From Sphagnum compactum (lineage: Eukaryota; Bryophyta; Sphagnopsida; Sphagnales), in the NCBI GenBank assembly GCA_965153455.1, contig OZ234493.1, positions 28,696,213 to 28,760,212 of the forward strand: DNA of 64,000 nucleotides, read 5' to 3'. This document shows, in pieces, positions 10,866 through 22,950 of the stretch (positions within the stretch are counted from its first letter, which is position 1; every line of letters starts with the position of its first letter). Under the pieces are notes generated by a model, which saw only the letters and a list, made by a program, of their open reading frames with translations, did no database searches and had not been told where the DNA came from. The position numbers and the translations under genes are program-made.

Positions 10866-13800
10866 ACATTGATGTGACCTTCACCCTTGTTGAGCAAAAT
10901 CTAATTTTGTTATCCATACAACTGTTGAACCATCAACCTTTTTTGGGACCAACTAGTGGCTCATCAAGTATTCAAAAGATTTGAAAAACAAACATCACCC
11001 TATCGAGGTATGTTTCGAAAAAAATGCAATGAAAGATGAGGAAGTCAAGCACGAGGCCAACATAAGGATTTTGTTTGAATCCAAGTTGCTCAAATCCTTC
11101 ATTAAGGAATAAATCTCAAAGAATGAAATGTGGCACTAGATAATGTAACTTGAAATGCATTACAATATGCATGGTGTCATCGATAGTAGGTATCATTGAT
11201 GGTTGGTGAAAACCTTATTGTGTAGCCATGTCTTGGAAAACTGGGTGATGGAAAATGTAAACCATTCATTAGTTTATGTGGAATAAAGTAGAATAATTTC
11301 AAGTTGATGGTCAAAGAGATATTTGTTTTGAATAACCTAACTTTGAAAAGGTGGAATGGCCATGATGGAATTGAAGCAAGTGTCATGGATTGATGGTGTG
11401 GTACATTGAACTTTAAAATCTAATGTTTTAAACTACATGTGCCAATGAAAGATAAATACGCCAAGAAAGCATCCTTTCGCCACGGGTTGTGGCCTTGGGG
11501 GCACAATTTTTATCTTTCAACATAAGGAGGTGCTCAACACTTGCAATGAATTTATTGGGTTTGTTAAGTGCTTGGGAAAACCTTATATTTGGGAAAGATT
11601 TGTGGGAATTGGAGCTGACCATAAACGAAAGGATCAAGGTAGCAAACATAAATGGGGGTGAGAAGGCTATCATTATTTGGTTTTTTTTTTAAAAATTAAT
11701 CGTTGGTCTCAACTTTTTTTTTTTTTTTTTTTTGGATGGAGCATTTAGTCTGGTCTTGAAACCAATTTTTTTGGATTGATAAAGCATTTGATTTCAATCA
11801 TTTTCAAAAATAATTTAAAGCTTATCCAAATTTTAAAAGGTTTAATTACATTTTCATTGCACACAACTAACCCAAACAAATCTAATTAGTTTGCTCAACT
11901 ACTACACACACTCCAAGATAAAAATGAAATAATATTAAATCATATATAACCGATCAAATGGAATAACTTGTTTAAAATTTTAGATAATTTTCAATCAAAT
12001 TATAAGTTCGTATACCTAAAAACACAAACCCTTTAAAAACATGGAAACACCTTTGGTTTAGTTTCTAATTCAATGTTGAAAATAAGTTAATTTTTCAATT
12101 AAGTTCCATTGGCGATTCCAAAAAAACTTGAAGCCCCTAGTCCCAAAAACATTAAACTTTATCCTTGTAATTTGACTTTAACCTATTAAAATCCAAAGAA
12201 CCTACCAACACGAGATGAGATATATGATAACAATAAAATATCTTGCCCTAACTTGAATAAAAAACTATGGAAGGACCTAGGCAAAACCAAATGCTACAAC
12301 TACAAAAAAATTAGAACACTGGAATGTTATCAATTTTAAAATGGTTCAAAATCATCTATGGGTATTAATTATGAAAGAATTAATGAGCCCATCGAAGTGC
12401 AATCAACAATGTGAAATAAAACAAACATTAAGATAGGTGTGGGCAAGATGTTTCAAATGGGGAGCTTGTGGAATTACTAAAGACTTCATTATGTTATCAA
12501 GTAGGTTTTGGGGCCCACATCATTTTATGAAGGGTTAATCCTAAGTTAATTTCTTTAACAAAAAGAATTAGACCCATGCCCTAGTACTTTGGCCAATTTG
12601 ATACTAATTATATTATTTTTAAAAATGTTGAAAAATTTCAAAATTATTTTTTCAAAATCAAAAAATATTGTGAAAGATAGTAGTGAATATTTAAAAAATT
12701 CCATTTGTTGAAATGAAAATTTCATAATTAATTAATTATTCGATGGACAAGTGTTGAAATGGCCAAGGTACTACAATAGTATTGGGATGAGTTTAGTGAG
12801 TGCAATAATAGAACTAAAACAACACTCAAAGTGTTTGAACAACTAATTTTTATTTTATTTCAATTCATTTTTTGAAGAAAATTTGCAAAAATGTTTATTT
12901 CATTTAATTTTGCAAATGTATTTTTTCATGATGGGATGTTATTTTGAAGACTTGGAATTCATTCCAACTTGTTGTAAAACTTGAATCAGCATTTGGAACA
13001 ACTTCAAATATGAATCCAAGGTTTGAAAAATCTAGATTTTTTTTTGCAAAACTAAATAATTTTTTAAAAAAGGTTATAATCTAGATTAAATGTTTCAAAA
13101 ACTAAGGGAAAGTAAATTTTACATGAGCTAAGGTGAAAGAAAATTGCATGATTGAAAAACAAGTTTTTAATGTACATGTGTAGTTATTGGGATTAAATTG
13201 AAATCAATCCAAAAGAAAAGGAAAAAAGAAGCCAAATGGGGTTTATAAGGCTAATAATGATCAAGTTGAATGGATCATGATCCCCTCAAATTGGCAAACT
13301 TTTAAGTAAGTTCATTTATGGTTCAAGTCATAGCCAAACAACTTAATAACCTCCTTAAGAAGAAAGGTGAAAGGTTTTATGTGAAATGGATAATTTTTTT
13401 TTAAAAATAAGAAAAATGGAAAGGATGACTTTCAAGGCATGCTCATGTTGGAGTTCTTAAACTTCTCATGATTTTGTGAATGCATCATGACGCAAGTGAT
13501 TTGTGTTTGGGTGTGTCGATGTGGTTTATGTTGAAGCAATTGCACATCACCTTACTTGGGAAGGATACTTTCTAAAGCAAAAGAGTTGAGTAAAGTGTTA
13601 ATACATGGCCCATTGTTTGATAAGAAAGTTGGCAATTGTAATCTATTACTTCAAGCATTAATAAGTCCATACTTGGTTACTAAAGGCAAGTGCGACTAAA
13701 AGTTTTGGCAAGTGCGTCATTGGGATTCCCCAAAACACAATTGTCATATCAAGTAGTGGTGGTGATGGTGTGAGTACATCTTAGGACATGTGATTTTACG

Positions 13801-14199
13801 TTCACTCATGAGTTGGGTATTTGCATGAATATTGCCAAAGTGTTAAGTCATGTAGAAATGGAAATATTAGGGAAAACCTTTGTATGTGAAACAAAGTAAG
13901 TCCACAATGAAATGTGCATTAGGCAAATAAGTTGGAACATAGGGCTAGTGGTAATAAGTCAAGTACCACCTTGTGAGTGAATTATTTAAGCATGAGAAAA
14001 TGCACATTTGGATTTTGATTGGCAATTGTGTTCGTAAGGCCATACAACATAAGACATGACATTCTAATTAAGTGGGGACACTATGGTGAATAAACCATGA
14101 GTTGGTCATAAGCTTATGTTTTATGGGGCAAGTTTTGAACACACATGTGTGTGCTTGTGTTAAGTGTTGTAACGTTACATTCAGGTGGGTGGTAGGGGC
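10866..14199. other. AT-rich intergenic sequence
   Basis: No gene is recognised. A protein-like but frame-broken stretch lies near 11,450-11,690, and a run of about 24 T lies near 11,710. The remainder is dominated by short A and T tracts, and its ORFs are short and unremarkable. Confidence 0.5.
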
Positions 14200-14880
14200 A
14201 CTAATACAAAGGTTTTATGAAAAGATAAAGGTTTAGTTAAGAAGCAAAAAGGTTTTGTTGAGAAGCAAAAGTTTAAAAAAAAAATAGAAATGTTTTACCA
14301 ATAAATAGAAATTTAACTAGGAAATAAGGATAAGGAGGTTCTGTCGAAAGATATAGGTTTAACCAATAATAGATGAAGATTTTGTTGATACATAGAGGTT
14401 TCATTATGAAATATAAATGGTTTGTTAAAAGATAAATGTTTAACCAAAAAAAGATAAAAGTTTTATTGAAAGGCATAAATTTAATTAAGAAGATGTAAAA
14501 GTTTGATAGAAAGATAAAATTTTAACCATGAAATATATAATTTTTGTCACAAAATAAAGGTTTAGTAATGAAGTAATGAGGTTTTGGTGAGAAATAGAAG
14601 TTTAACTAGGAAACGATAAAAGTTTTATTGAGAGATAGAAATTTAATTAATAAAAAAAAAGTTTAACCATGAAAATATAAAAGTTTTGTCAATAGGTAAA
14701 AGTTTAACTAGAAAGTTGAAATTTTTTGTTGAGAGGTAGAGTTTTTAGTAAAAGAAAAAAAAAATTATCAATAAAAATTTGTTTAGCAAGAAATAGAGAT
14801 TTTATTAAGTAAAGGTTTAGCTAATAAGAGAAAGGTTTTCTCCAAGAGATACATGTTTAATTAGGAAAAGATTAAAAAGT
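14200..14880. repeat. Degenerate minisatellite, reverse-complement of family M41
   Basis: Loose tandem repeats of GATAAAGGTTTAACnA, AAAAGTTTTGTTGAGAG and AGATAGAAGTTTAACTA run through this stretch. Reverse-complementing the 7.2-kb unit gives GTTTAGTCAAGAGATAGAAG, which matches the consensus here. The copies are old and of uneven length. Confidence 0.7.
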
Positions 14881-15433
14881 ATGTAGGTAATGGGGTTGGT
14901 TGTTATTTGATAAAGAAGCCCAAGATGTAAGTCAATAGGGTAGGCAAGTGGGAGGGTAGTATGGATTCTAAAGGTTAGGGTTGAAAAAATAATCGCCACA
15001 AAAAAATTAATGTCATCAACCGAAATAGGTTGACCATGATACAATGTTGGTTAACATAAGATGAGGAGTTGGATGAAAAAATGCAACCCATCCCATGGAC
15101 AAAATGAGCAATTGGTGCATTGGTGGGCGCTAGTGATCGCACCAACGATATTTTTTTCAATTTTTTTTTTTTTTTTTTTGATGCTATGTCATTGGCTAAC
15201 ATCTGAAGATGCAATTAACATTAAATGGCAACATTTTTTAAAAAGCCTATATCTACATAGTGAGAAAACAAGATTGAAAAATGCTACAACTATAAAATCA
15301 GAGTCCAAATGTGATGAAAAAGAATATCGTGACAAAATATTCCCCTTAAATCAAATAAAATTTGGTGGCATTTTGGCAAAATTTTGCACCCAAAAGAAAA
15401 AAACTGGATGACACCTTCTACAGAAGGTCCAAT
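14881..15433. other. Non-coding gap with poly-T tract
   Basis: The 116-codon plus-strand ORF at 15,061-15,411 runs through a 19-base T tract and has no recognisable domain, so it is not called. Confidence 0.5.
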
Positions 15434-15552
15434 GTTTTGTTTTTCAAATTTGTGAGGTAGGTGGGTTGGAGATCATCCATCCACAAGAGGAGTTAGCCAA
15501 ATTTGGCTAGAGCTCAAAGAGAAAAGTAGAAAAATTTAGGAATTTTGCTATG
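15434..15552 (+). repeat. Dispersed repeat B, copy 2
   Basis: Matches 7,918-8,035. It contains GTAGGTGGGTTGGAGATC and TTAGCCAAATTTGGCT. It sits immediately outside the 15.6-kb palindrome. Confidence 0.6.
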
Positions 15553-15614
15553 TTTTTGGCTACATGCTAAAAACCGATTATCTATCCACACATGATGATT
15601 TCAAAAAAAATTCC

Positions 15615-16215
15615 CCTTATATTGTGGACTCATTTGAAGCAAATTGAATCCTTGAGTTGGACCATGCCTTGGATCGGTTCATCAAACCACGAGCTCTCCT
15701 TTTGAGGGGTTTTTTTTTTCGTTTGGGGTTCTAACCAATTGATTTTTGCTCCAAAATGGTGCCATGTAGGTTTAGCCTCAATTTTGCCACTATTTGGTCT
15801 TTCACCCTCATCTAAAGGCCATGGGTCCAATTTATGGCTCTCATCCACTAGGATTGCTCCATTTCATCGGACCTTGAACCTTGTATGCTTCATCTAAAGT
15901 GGGCCCGCTTTAGAGCCACTATACATGAGGGTCAAAGGTCGAATGAAATAGAGCAATCCTATTGGATGAAAGCCATAAATTGGACACGTGGCCTTTAGAT
16001 GAGGGTGAAAGACCAAAAAAGTGGCAAAATTGAGGCTAAACCTACATGGCACCATTTTGGAGTGAAAATCAATTCGTTCGGACCCAAAAAACAAAAACAA
16101 AAAAAAGAGCTCAAAAGGAGAGCTCATGATTTGGAGAACCAAGATGTAAAGCTAAGGTCCAAGGCATGGTCCAACTCAAGGATTCCACTAGCTTCAAATG
16201 AGTTCAAATTTGTTC
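15615..16215. repeat. 600-bp palindrome made of two Harbinger-like ends
   Basis: The left arm (about 15,615-15,900) and right arm (about 15,905-16,215) are inverted copies: TTGGACCATGCC on the left pairs with GGCATGGTCCAA on the right, and the CACCATTTTGGAG and CCTTTAGATGAGGGTGAAAG blocks also pair. Each arm resembles the left end of the PIF/Harbinger element at 33,577 (ATTCCTATTGGATGAAA, GGCCTTTAGATGAGG). The centre, AAAGTGGGCCCGCTTTAGAG, is where two terminal repeats would abut. Confidence 0.8.
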
Positions 16216-16640
16216 CTAGGAATTTGGACCCTAGACATGCATCCTTAGTGAGCATTAGTGTATTTTTGAAGTGGCAAAATTGAAGCAAGTTGGAGAGACT
16301 CTCAATTCATTTGTGTCCCTTTGCCACCTTCTTGAGTGGCAAGAAGGTGGCCTGCTTTGGAGGGGGGAGAAGTGACTGCAATTGTGAATGAGTGGGGTTA
16401 AGAAAGAGCACACACACATGCACGGTCATCACACTCTCTCTCTCCAACTTGAAGTTATCATGGAGCTAGCTACATTGACTCTGTCCAGATTGCGTCCGAA
16501 ATTGATCAAAACTCAAAACTTAGATCTTGAATGCGTTGGCAGTGTTGAATGATTGAAGGTACAGAGGAAAAACCCGCATAAAATTCTCAATCATCAAGCA
16601 AAAGGATTTTTAATAGTTTAGTCACAAATTGCACCATTGG
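16216..16640. other. Non-coding gap
   Basis: No gene is seen. The stretch contains short CA and CT runs at about 16,408-16,444. It may lie upstream of the promoter of the gene that starts at 18,022. Confidence 0.45.
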
Positions 16641-16649
16641 TTTTCTTTT

Positions 16650-17185
16650 TTGCATTTTTTGTGGCAATTGTTGTTGCTTTGCCCTAGTAAGGTCTAGTGC
16701 AGATGTGTTTTTTTGCAAGGGAACTTGAAACCCAAATTGTTGATTCATGGGGGAAAAGAAAAAAGAGGTTCACGAAACCGAAATTCTGGTTTCTGTTGCA
16801 AGTTTTTCCACATGTTGGAAGTCTAGCTCAATCAAGCATGCAGGATGCAGAAAGGACTTGGGTTTGTTTCAGCATAAAAATTATGAGGAAATTTGAGATG
16901 GGTTAGAGACCAGAATTTGCTTCTTTTTTTTTGTGGTGCAATTGTTGTTGCTTTGCCTAGTAAGTCTACTGTGGATGTGTTTTGTAAGGGAACTTGAAAC
17001 CCAAGTTATTGATTCATGGGGGAAAAGGAGGAGAGAAGTTTTGAAACTCAAATTGGTTTTCTGTTGCAAGTTTTTGCAAATGTTGGAAGTAGAGCCAGCT
17101 AGCTCCATCAAGCAGGATGCAAAAAGGTTCTGGGTTTCAGCATCTCAGATTTATGAGGAAATTTGAGATGGGTTAGAGAAGGATT
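16650..17185 (+). repeat. Tandem duplication (two copies of about 265 bp)
   Basis: Copy 1 (16,650-16,910) and copy 2 (16,925-17,185) share GCAATTGTTGTTGCTTTGCC, GGGAACTTGAAACCCAA, TTGATTCATGGGGGAAAA, TTTCTGTTGCAAGTTTTT and the closing ATGAGGAAATTTGAGATGGG. The duplication lies 0.8-1.4 kb upstream of the EF-hand gene start. Short ORFs in both copies are shadows of the duplication. Confidence 0.85.
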
Positions 17186-18021
17186 AAGAGGGAAAATAAA
17201 GGGGTTGAAGGGTTTCTGGGTATGCTGCAGGCATCCAAAGATCCAGGTTAATTAATTTGGGTGGTTGAAATGGATAACAGATGGACCGCAGATGTGCCAA
17301 CTGAGGAGCCTGTGCTCCTTACTTGTGGATTTAGAGTTTTTGCTGATGATGGGTGTGAGCAAATTCTTCATTCAGAGGAGTGGGTGCCAAAATCCTGTCA
17401 TATGTTGATGGTGTTACTACCACCAGCTGAAGATGCAGAAAGGCTTTGAGATTGCTGCAAAATTTCAAGGAGAGAGAGACACACAGCCAAGGGGAGGAAG
17501 ATATGGTGAGAGAGATAACAAGGCCAGGCAGAATGATGGGGGAGGAAAAGAAAAGAGGAGCTGAGGAAACTTGGCACAAACATTACATGTGCAAGGATGT
17601 GAGGACCCCACTCCCAAGTCCTGGAGGATTTGAAGCGGTTGCTGCAACCACCAGCAGCCATGGCAGTTACTACTTTCTGGACCTTTTCTGAACCTCTTCA
17701 TCAGCTGAAGAACTCCAGAGGTAATGGATACCGTCATGAATAACAGCAGCATCTCCTTCAAGAGCTTCTCAGAGTCCCCTGAGAACTGGGACCTTGCTAT
17801 TTCTTTTTCTTATTATCGCCACAAGAGCTGAGCTGAACACTTGCTGTAATCTCAAGTCTACGAATGCTGCTGGCTGGCTTCAGAAACAAAACACTTGTTG
17901 TTTCTTGAAAGCTGCTCCTTGGATGAGTGTACTATTGTACAACTACCTTGCAGTTCTGTAATGTCCTTGAAACCCTAGAAAAGATCGAAATCCTAGAAGG
18001 AGGGAAAAACAACAACTGACA
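17186..18021 (+). other. Probable 5' flank or 5' UTR of the EF-hand gene
   Basis: GC rises relative to the intergenic sequence before it. A 59-63-codon plus-strand ORF near 17,261-17,449 (contains MDNRWTADVPTEEPVLL) looks protein-like and ends in a stop. It could be an upstream ORF or an unrecognised first exon, but I cannot connect it by phase to the main gene. Confidence 0.4.
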
Positions 18022-21000
18022 ATGGTTGCAATGGTGAGGGGGAAGGTCATTCCCAGTAGTATGGTGAGAAGGGACACCATTTCTGAAAGGCTGTTGCCGG
18101 ATGTGATACGACAAAAGAGTGCATCTCCAACAACTGCTCATGCTGCCATTGGAGGTGGCCGTGAAAGCAGCATCAGCCTCCTGCAGGCCAGCCTGCATGT
18201 TACAAAAGCAAGGCAGAGCCAGCGGGGGATTAGTTGGGTTGATTATGAACAACTTCTCAAAGCCAGACAAGATGTGAGGTGCTTGCAGGTGTCAAGATTC
18301 GCATGTCGGCAGCAGAGGTCCTTCTCTGCTGGTGGAGGCAGTGTGAGCAGATCACCATCTCGAGGTCCTTCCCAACCTGATGTTGAAACTGATGATGCAG
18401 AAGAGGAGGAAATTCTTGCTGCTGCAGATGATGATGATGATGATAATGCTGCTGCTGAAGATGTTCAAGGAGATCCAAATGAACGACCGCATGTCAGATT
18501 CTCTGTTTCTCTTCCAGTACGACCGAGTGAAAGACTTGGCTTCACTCCAATTGGAAGGAAGACAGGGTCCAGGTCGCTATCTCGTCCCTCGTCTGCTGCA
18601 CAAGTCATAGGTCAATTTCTCAAATACTCTTCTTGTGCCCCCTTCGCATTTTGCCCCTCACAGATGTGATTTCATACTCATGCAGGATGCGTGTTTTACA
18701 TGTGGAATTGGATCCAAGAGACATCCCTACCCCCCCCATCCAGTCTTGATCTAGAGTGGAAATTGTTTCAGATTCCAGATAAGAATTTGTTTTGGCTTTT
18801 GCTGCTGCTGCAGATCACCGGCGGCGCAGCAGCTCTGTGTCCAGCTCTTTGTGGGGAGCAACAACACCTGAGGTGGGAGCTGAGAGATCCTTCAATGGGG
18901 AGCTCCATAAAGAGATTGGGCAGGCAGTGATTCTGACACCAAGAATCCCAGGAGATGAAAGATGGGGAGACCCACCATCTGCTGCTGCTGCTTATAAGGA
19001 AGCTCCATCAATCACACAAAAGCTGGAGCAAGAAGGATTAGCAATGCGGGTACCTGATTACCTTGCAAACCTGAGAGGAGAATCTCGAGACACACAAATC
19101 AAATGTGTTGTGAGCTCTCAGGGGGTTCCATTGCTGGGTAGCAGTCGCCGCAGCGCATTTGTAAGGACAGTCAAGGCCCTGACTAATATTGATGGAATTG
19201 TTTGTGCTGGTCTTCGCACCAGCAAATACATCACAGTCTCACCCAAGGCACGACTGAGCACAGTGATTGTGCCTGTGAATGCCAAGCAATGGCTGTTGCA
19301 GTCAATGCGCTTGAGAGATACAGAGCTGCGAGATCTGTTTGACCAGGTAAAAGAATTAGAAACTCCTAATTTTTTTGGAGACTGGTTTTTTGGAGAAACC
19401 CAATTGAACACAGTGTTTGTTGTTGTTGTGCTGCTGTGGCTGCTTCTTTCTGTAGGTGGATTTGGTACCTCAGCTTGCAGCTGATCATATCCGACAGGTG
19501 AGGGCAGAATGGGAAGCACTTGAAGCAAAAGAATTGCAAGTGCCTGCAGAAGTGGATACACTTGTAAAGGACCAAGCATTGCTGGCCACAGTAAAGAGAC
19601 TGCTTACACACTTCATTGAATCCATCATTTTTGTGCCGCCCGGTGGTGACCCAAACACAGTAGATGAGAAAAAGGATCGAGCATCATCATCATCATCAGC
19701 AGCAGCAGCAGCAGCAGAAAAGAGTGATGATGAAACCAACATAGAGAGAGGGAGCTGTGAGCCAGCATCATCATCAGAGGGGATGACAACGATGATGATG
19801 CGTTCTACTCCCACCACAGGAAGGTCATTGTCTCGTAGTTTTTCAAGGATGTTCCAGGTACTTATGCGATTGTTTGTTTGTTGTTTGGTACAAATGTCCA
19901 ATACTCTTTTTTCCTCTGCAGTAACTTGTGTATCTCAGAGTACCTATTTCCTGAGGGATTTTGCACGGACTATGATTGATCTGCAGGGCTTTGAGCATGA
20001 TCGAGAAGGGGGATTGTCACCAGTTTTTGGAATGGGTGCAAGTCTCTGTCGTTTGTGTGGCCAAATCAAACCACGAGGTATTGGAAGAGATAGTCACTAC
20101 CTATCTCCAAGCTTTCAGCAAGGTCCTCTCCCAGACTCACCATTGTTTCCTGTTGACAACCGTTCTGAGAGGCAGCTCTCGATCACTCAGGTATCAATCA
20201 ACTGCTCCTAGCCCCGTGTATGCATTGATGTGTAGGTACTTTGAAGAAAGAGATTGATTTGATCATCGTCATCACACACATGTTATGGCTTTTTCTTTTC
20301 TTTTTTGCTTTGGTACCTATCTAGAGAGAAGAGGGAGATAGTGGCAGTATTGGAAAGGCTGCTCAGGATGTGCATCGCATGGGGAAGAGGGTAGAGTAGC
20401 TGTTGGGCCTTGAGTCGATGGACCAAAAGCCAAGCTACAGTCCTAATGACAAGCGCTGGTTTACAGTGCTCTTTCCAGCTCTCCAGGTCCACTCACTCTT
20501 TCCCCATCTTTCTTTCTTCACATGAAAGACTCAGTTCTTTCTCACATTCTTCTGTAGTTTTGGAAGATTCTCAACTTTCTTCACTGATGATGCTGATGAT
20601 GCTGCAGCTGCTGGTGATGACGACGATGATGATGACAGAGGTCAAAGAACAAAAGATTTGAAGCTCCTGGCAAACCTTAGGCTCAAACTGATTGGATATT
20701 TTATTGACTGTCGGTATTGATCTGTAGCCAGGGAAAAGGGAAGATGTGCAGCTGCTTGGGGAGTGGCTCAAACATGCAACCCAACGAAACCAATGTGAGG
20801 ATTCAAATGGCCACATTTCCGATGTGGATTGTGCATTTGTCTTGAATTCCATAGCGTTCCTGGAAGTTGTGCGCCAGGTACAAAACAAAGCTAACATTAT
20901 AATTTCCATTGGCAGGAAAAAAAAAACTTATATATGCATACTTCTTTGGTGAAGAAAAGCACAGCCCAAAAAAAGAAAAAAACTTTGGACCGTTGTCTTT

Positions 21001-22900
21001 GATAAGTAAGCATGATGGGTGCTCTGTATCTGTTGTGTTTCTGAGATTGGTGGATAGCTTTCATGCCATGAATTGGGGTACTTCAGGTGCGTCTACAATG
21101 TGAAGAGAGGGGCGACATGTTGCTGTATGTATGGCGACAACTTCTCCGTATATTCAGCCAGGTTCTTATTCTCCCGGGTTAGCTTCTGTGCTTCTCCATG
21201 TGTGAAAACTGTTTCGGCATTCCTAAGTTGGTCCTGCTGCAATTTAGAATATAAATTATGGTCTTTCCATGTGGTTGTTTTTTTCTCTGTCAAAAAAAAG
21301 AAAGAGAGAGAATGATGGGGTGTTGAAGAATCATTCTTCTTTGTTTTGTGTCTTAGGTGCTAGTTCGTGCAGAGCCGAAGCTAATAGCCATGGAACTGGA
21401 TGTGAGTCAGTTAAGGGAAACTCTATCTGCTGGCAAGCAACAAATTGCAATGATTTTGCAAGAAGTAGCTATTGCAACTAAGCAATGTGAGGTTTTGGAG
21501 ATGGTCCTCAAGGAGAAGGAGCTTCAATGGTCCAAGTTGAAGCGGTGTCGTCTGTGTCTGGGTGAAAATTTGACTACCCAATTGCGTGAGAAATCACTCC
21601 AACAAGGTGGTGGTTCAGGTACAGGACGTAGTACATCTGAGCTAGGAGACGCAAGCCTGGATGCTGCTTCACTGAAGAGTAGTACTACTACTGCCAAGGA
21701 AATAGGTACTAGATCTGTAATGAAAATCTCTCAAGAATCAATCAAAACTCCCATTTGAAGAGCATGAGGTAGGTACTTTGAAGCACGTCCTTTTGCTGAT
21801 GATAAACCCTAAACCCATGGCTCTGATACTGGAATTGGTATTACTCTGGCTTGTGTACTATGCCCAGGGCATGAGGATGAGAGAACAGGAGGAGTAGATC
21901 AGATGGATGGCAGTGGTGAACAGTTGGATCAACACCAAGGGGATGATGGTGCAGAGGCTGCAGAGGCTGCTGGTCTAATGGCAATTAGTGATGGTGGTGG
22001 TGCTGCTGATGGTGAGATGGGGAGTGAGCTCATGGTCAGTAGTGGAAGCAAACATGCTTATAAACCAGGTGTGATTTCGCAGGGATTTGCGCATGCAGAT
22101 GGGCTGCATGTGGATGTGGGAGTACAGACAGATCCAGACATGAAGGGAAGAACGCCCTTCTTTGCAATCCTACAGAAACCCACAAGTGCACCAGGAAGGA
22201 TGATGACTGCGGTAATCGAAGAGTTTTTGTTGGCGAGTGGTGTGGTTCACAGAGACCGACAAGAAGGGGAAGAGGAAGAAGGAGCTGGAGATCAGTCAAA
22301 AGATCAACTTATGGGTGGTGGGTCTGAAGACAGCAGCACTGTGGATACTGACAAAGGCAGCAATGCTCAAGATGAAGGTGAAGATGGTAGAATGAGCAAG
22401 TCATCTTTTAAGGCCCTGGCTGCAGACACTATTGATATTCTGGAGCAACTACCTGATGTAGATACTGACATGGCTGAGAAGCTCCAAGGTATCATTGCAA
22501 TGTTTCAACGCTTGAAAAGCTCAACGAGAACTGTAGTTGCAAGTGGGGATGATGAAGGATCTGATGCAGATGGGGATGAAACCGACAGTTCTAGACGAAA
22601 AGGCAAATTGAGGTTAGTTAGTAGTTTCCATGAGTCTACAAAACAATCAGAAGAAAACTTGTGAAAAATCTCCAACGTCTGGTTTATTCTCTACCTGAAA
22701 TGAAGTTTTGGGTGAGAGTAGTAGAAGAGCACAAGTCTGAATTTCTGCATCTCCTTTGTACAAAATGTGACAATAGGGGTTGGAGCCAATTGAGGAAGGG
22801 ACTAGAGAACAGCAAACAGCTTTCTGATAAATTTTTCTCCATTGCTAAAGAGCTTATGACCAAGCAAAAGAAATTACAAGCCAAAGGGTACTATACATTG

Positions 22901-22950
<50 letters not shown>

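Noticed and set aside
15061-15411. 116-codon plus-strand ORF with a poly-Phe stretch
   Set aside because: The Phe run comes from a T tract; there is no domain, and it sits between repeats.
19976-20257. Alternative frame of EF-hand exon 4 (ALSMIEKGDCHQFLEW...) continuing into exon 5
   Set aside because: It reads as a plausible helical protein and splices consistently to exon 5, but it does not match the phase of exon 3 or exon 6 and meets a stop in exon 5. The phase-consistent frame was kept, with reduced certainty for exons 4-5.
20397-20399. Reassigned TAG codon (as glutamine) to explain the stop in exon 5
   Set aside because: Both SF3A1 genes end in TAG at the expected conserved C-terminus (GGRKR), so TAG acts as a stop in this genome.
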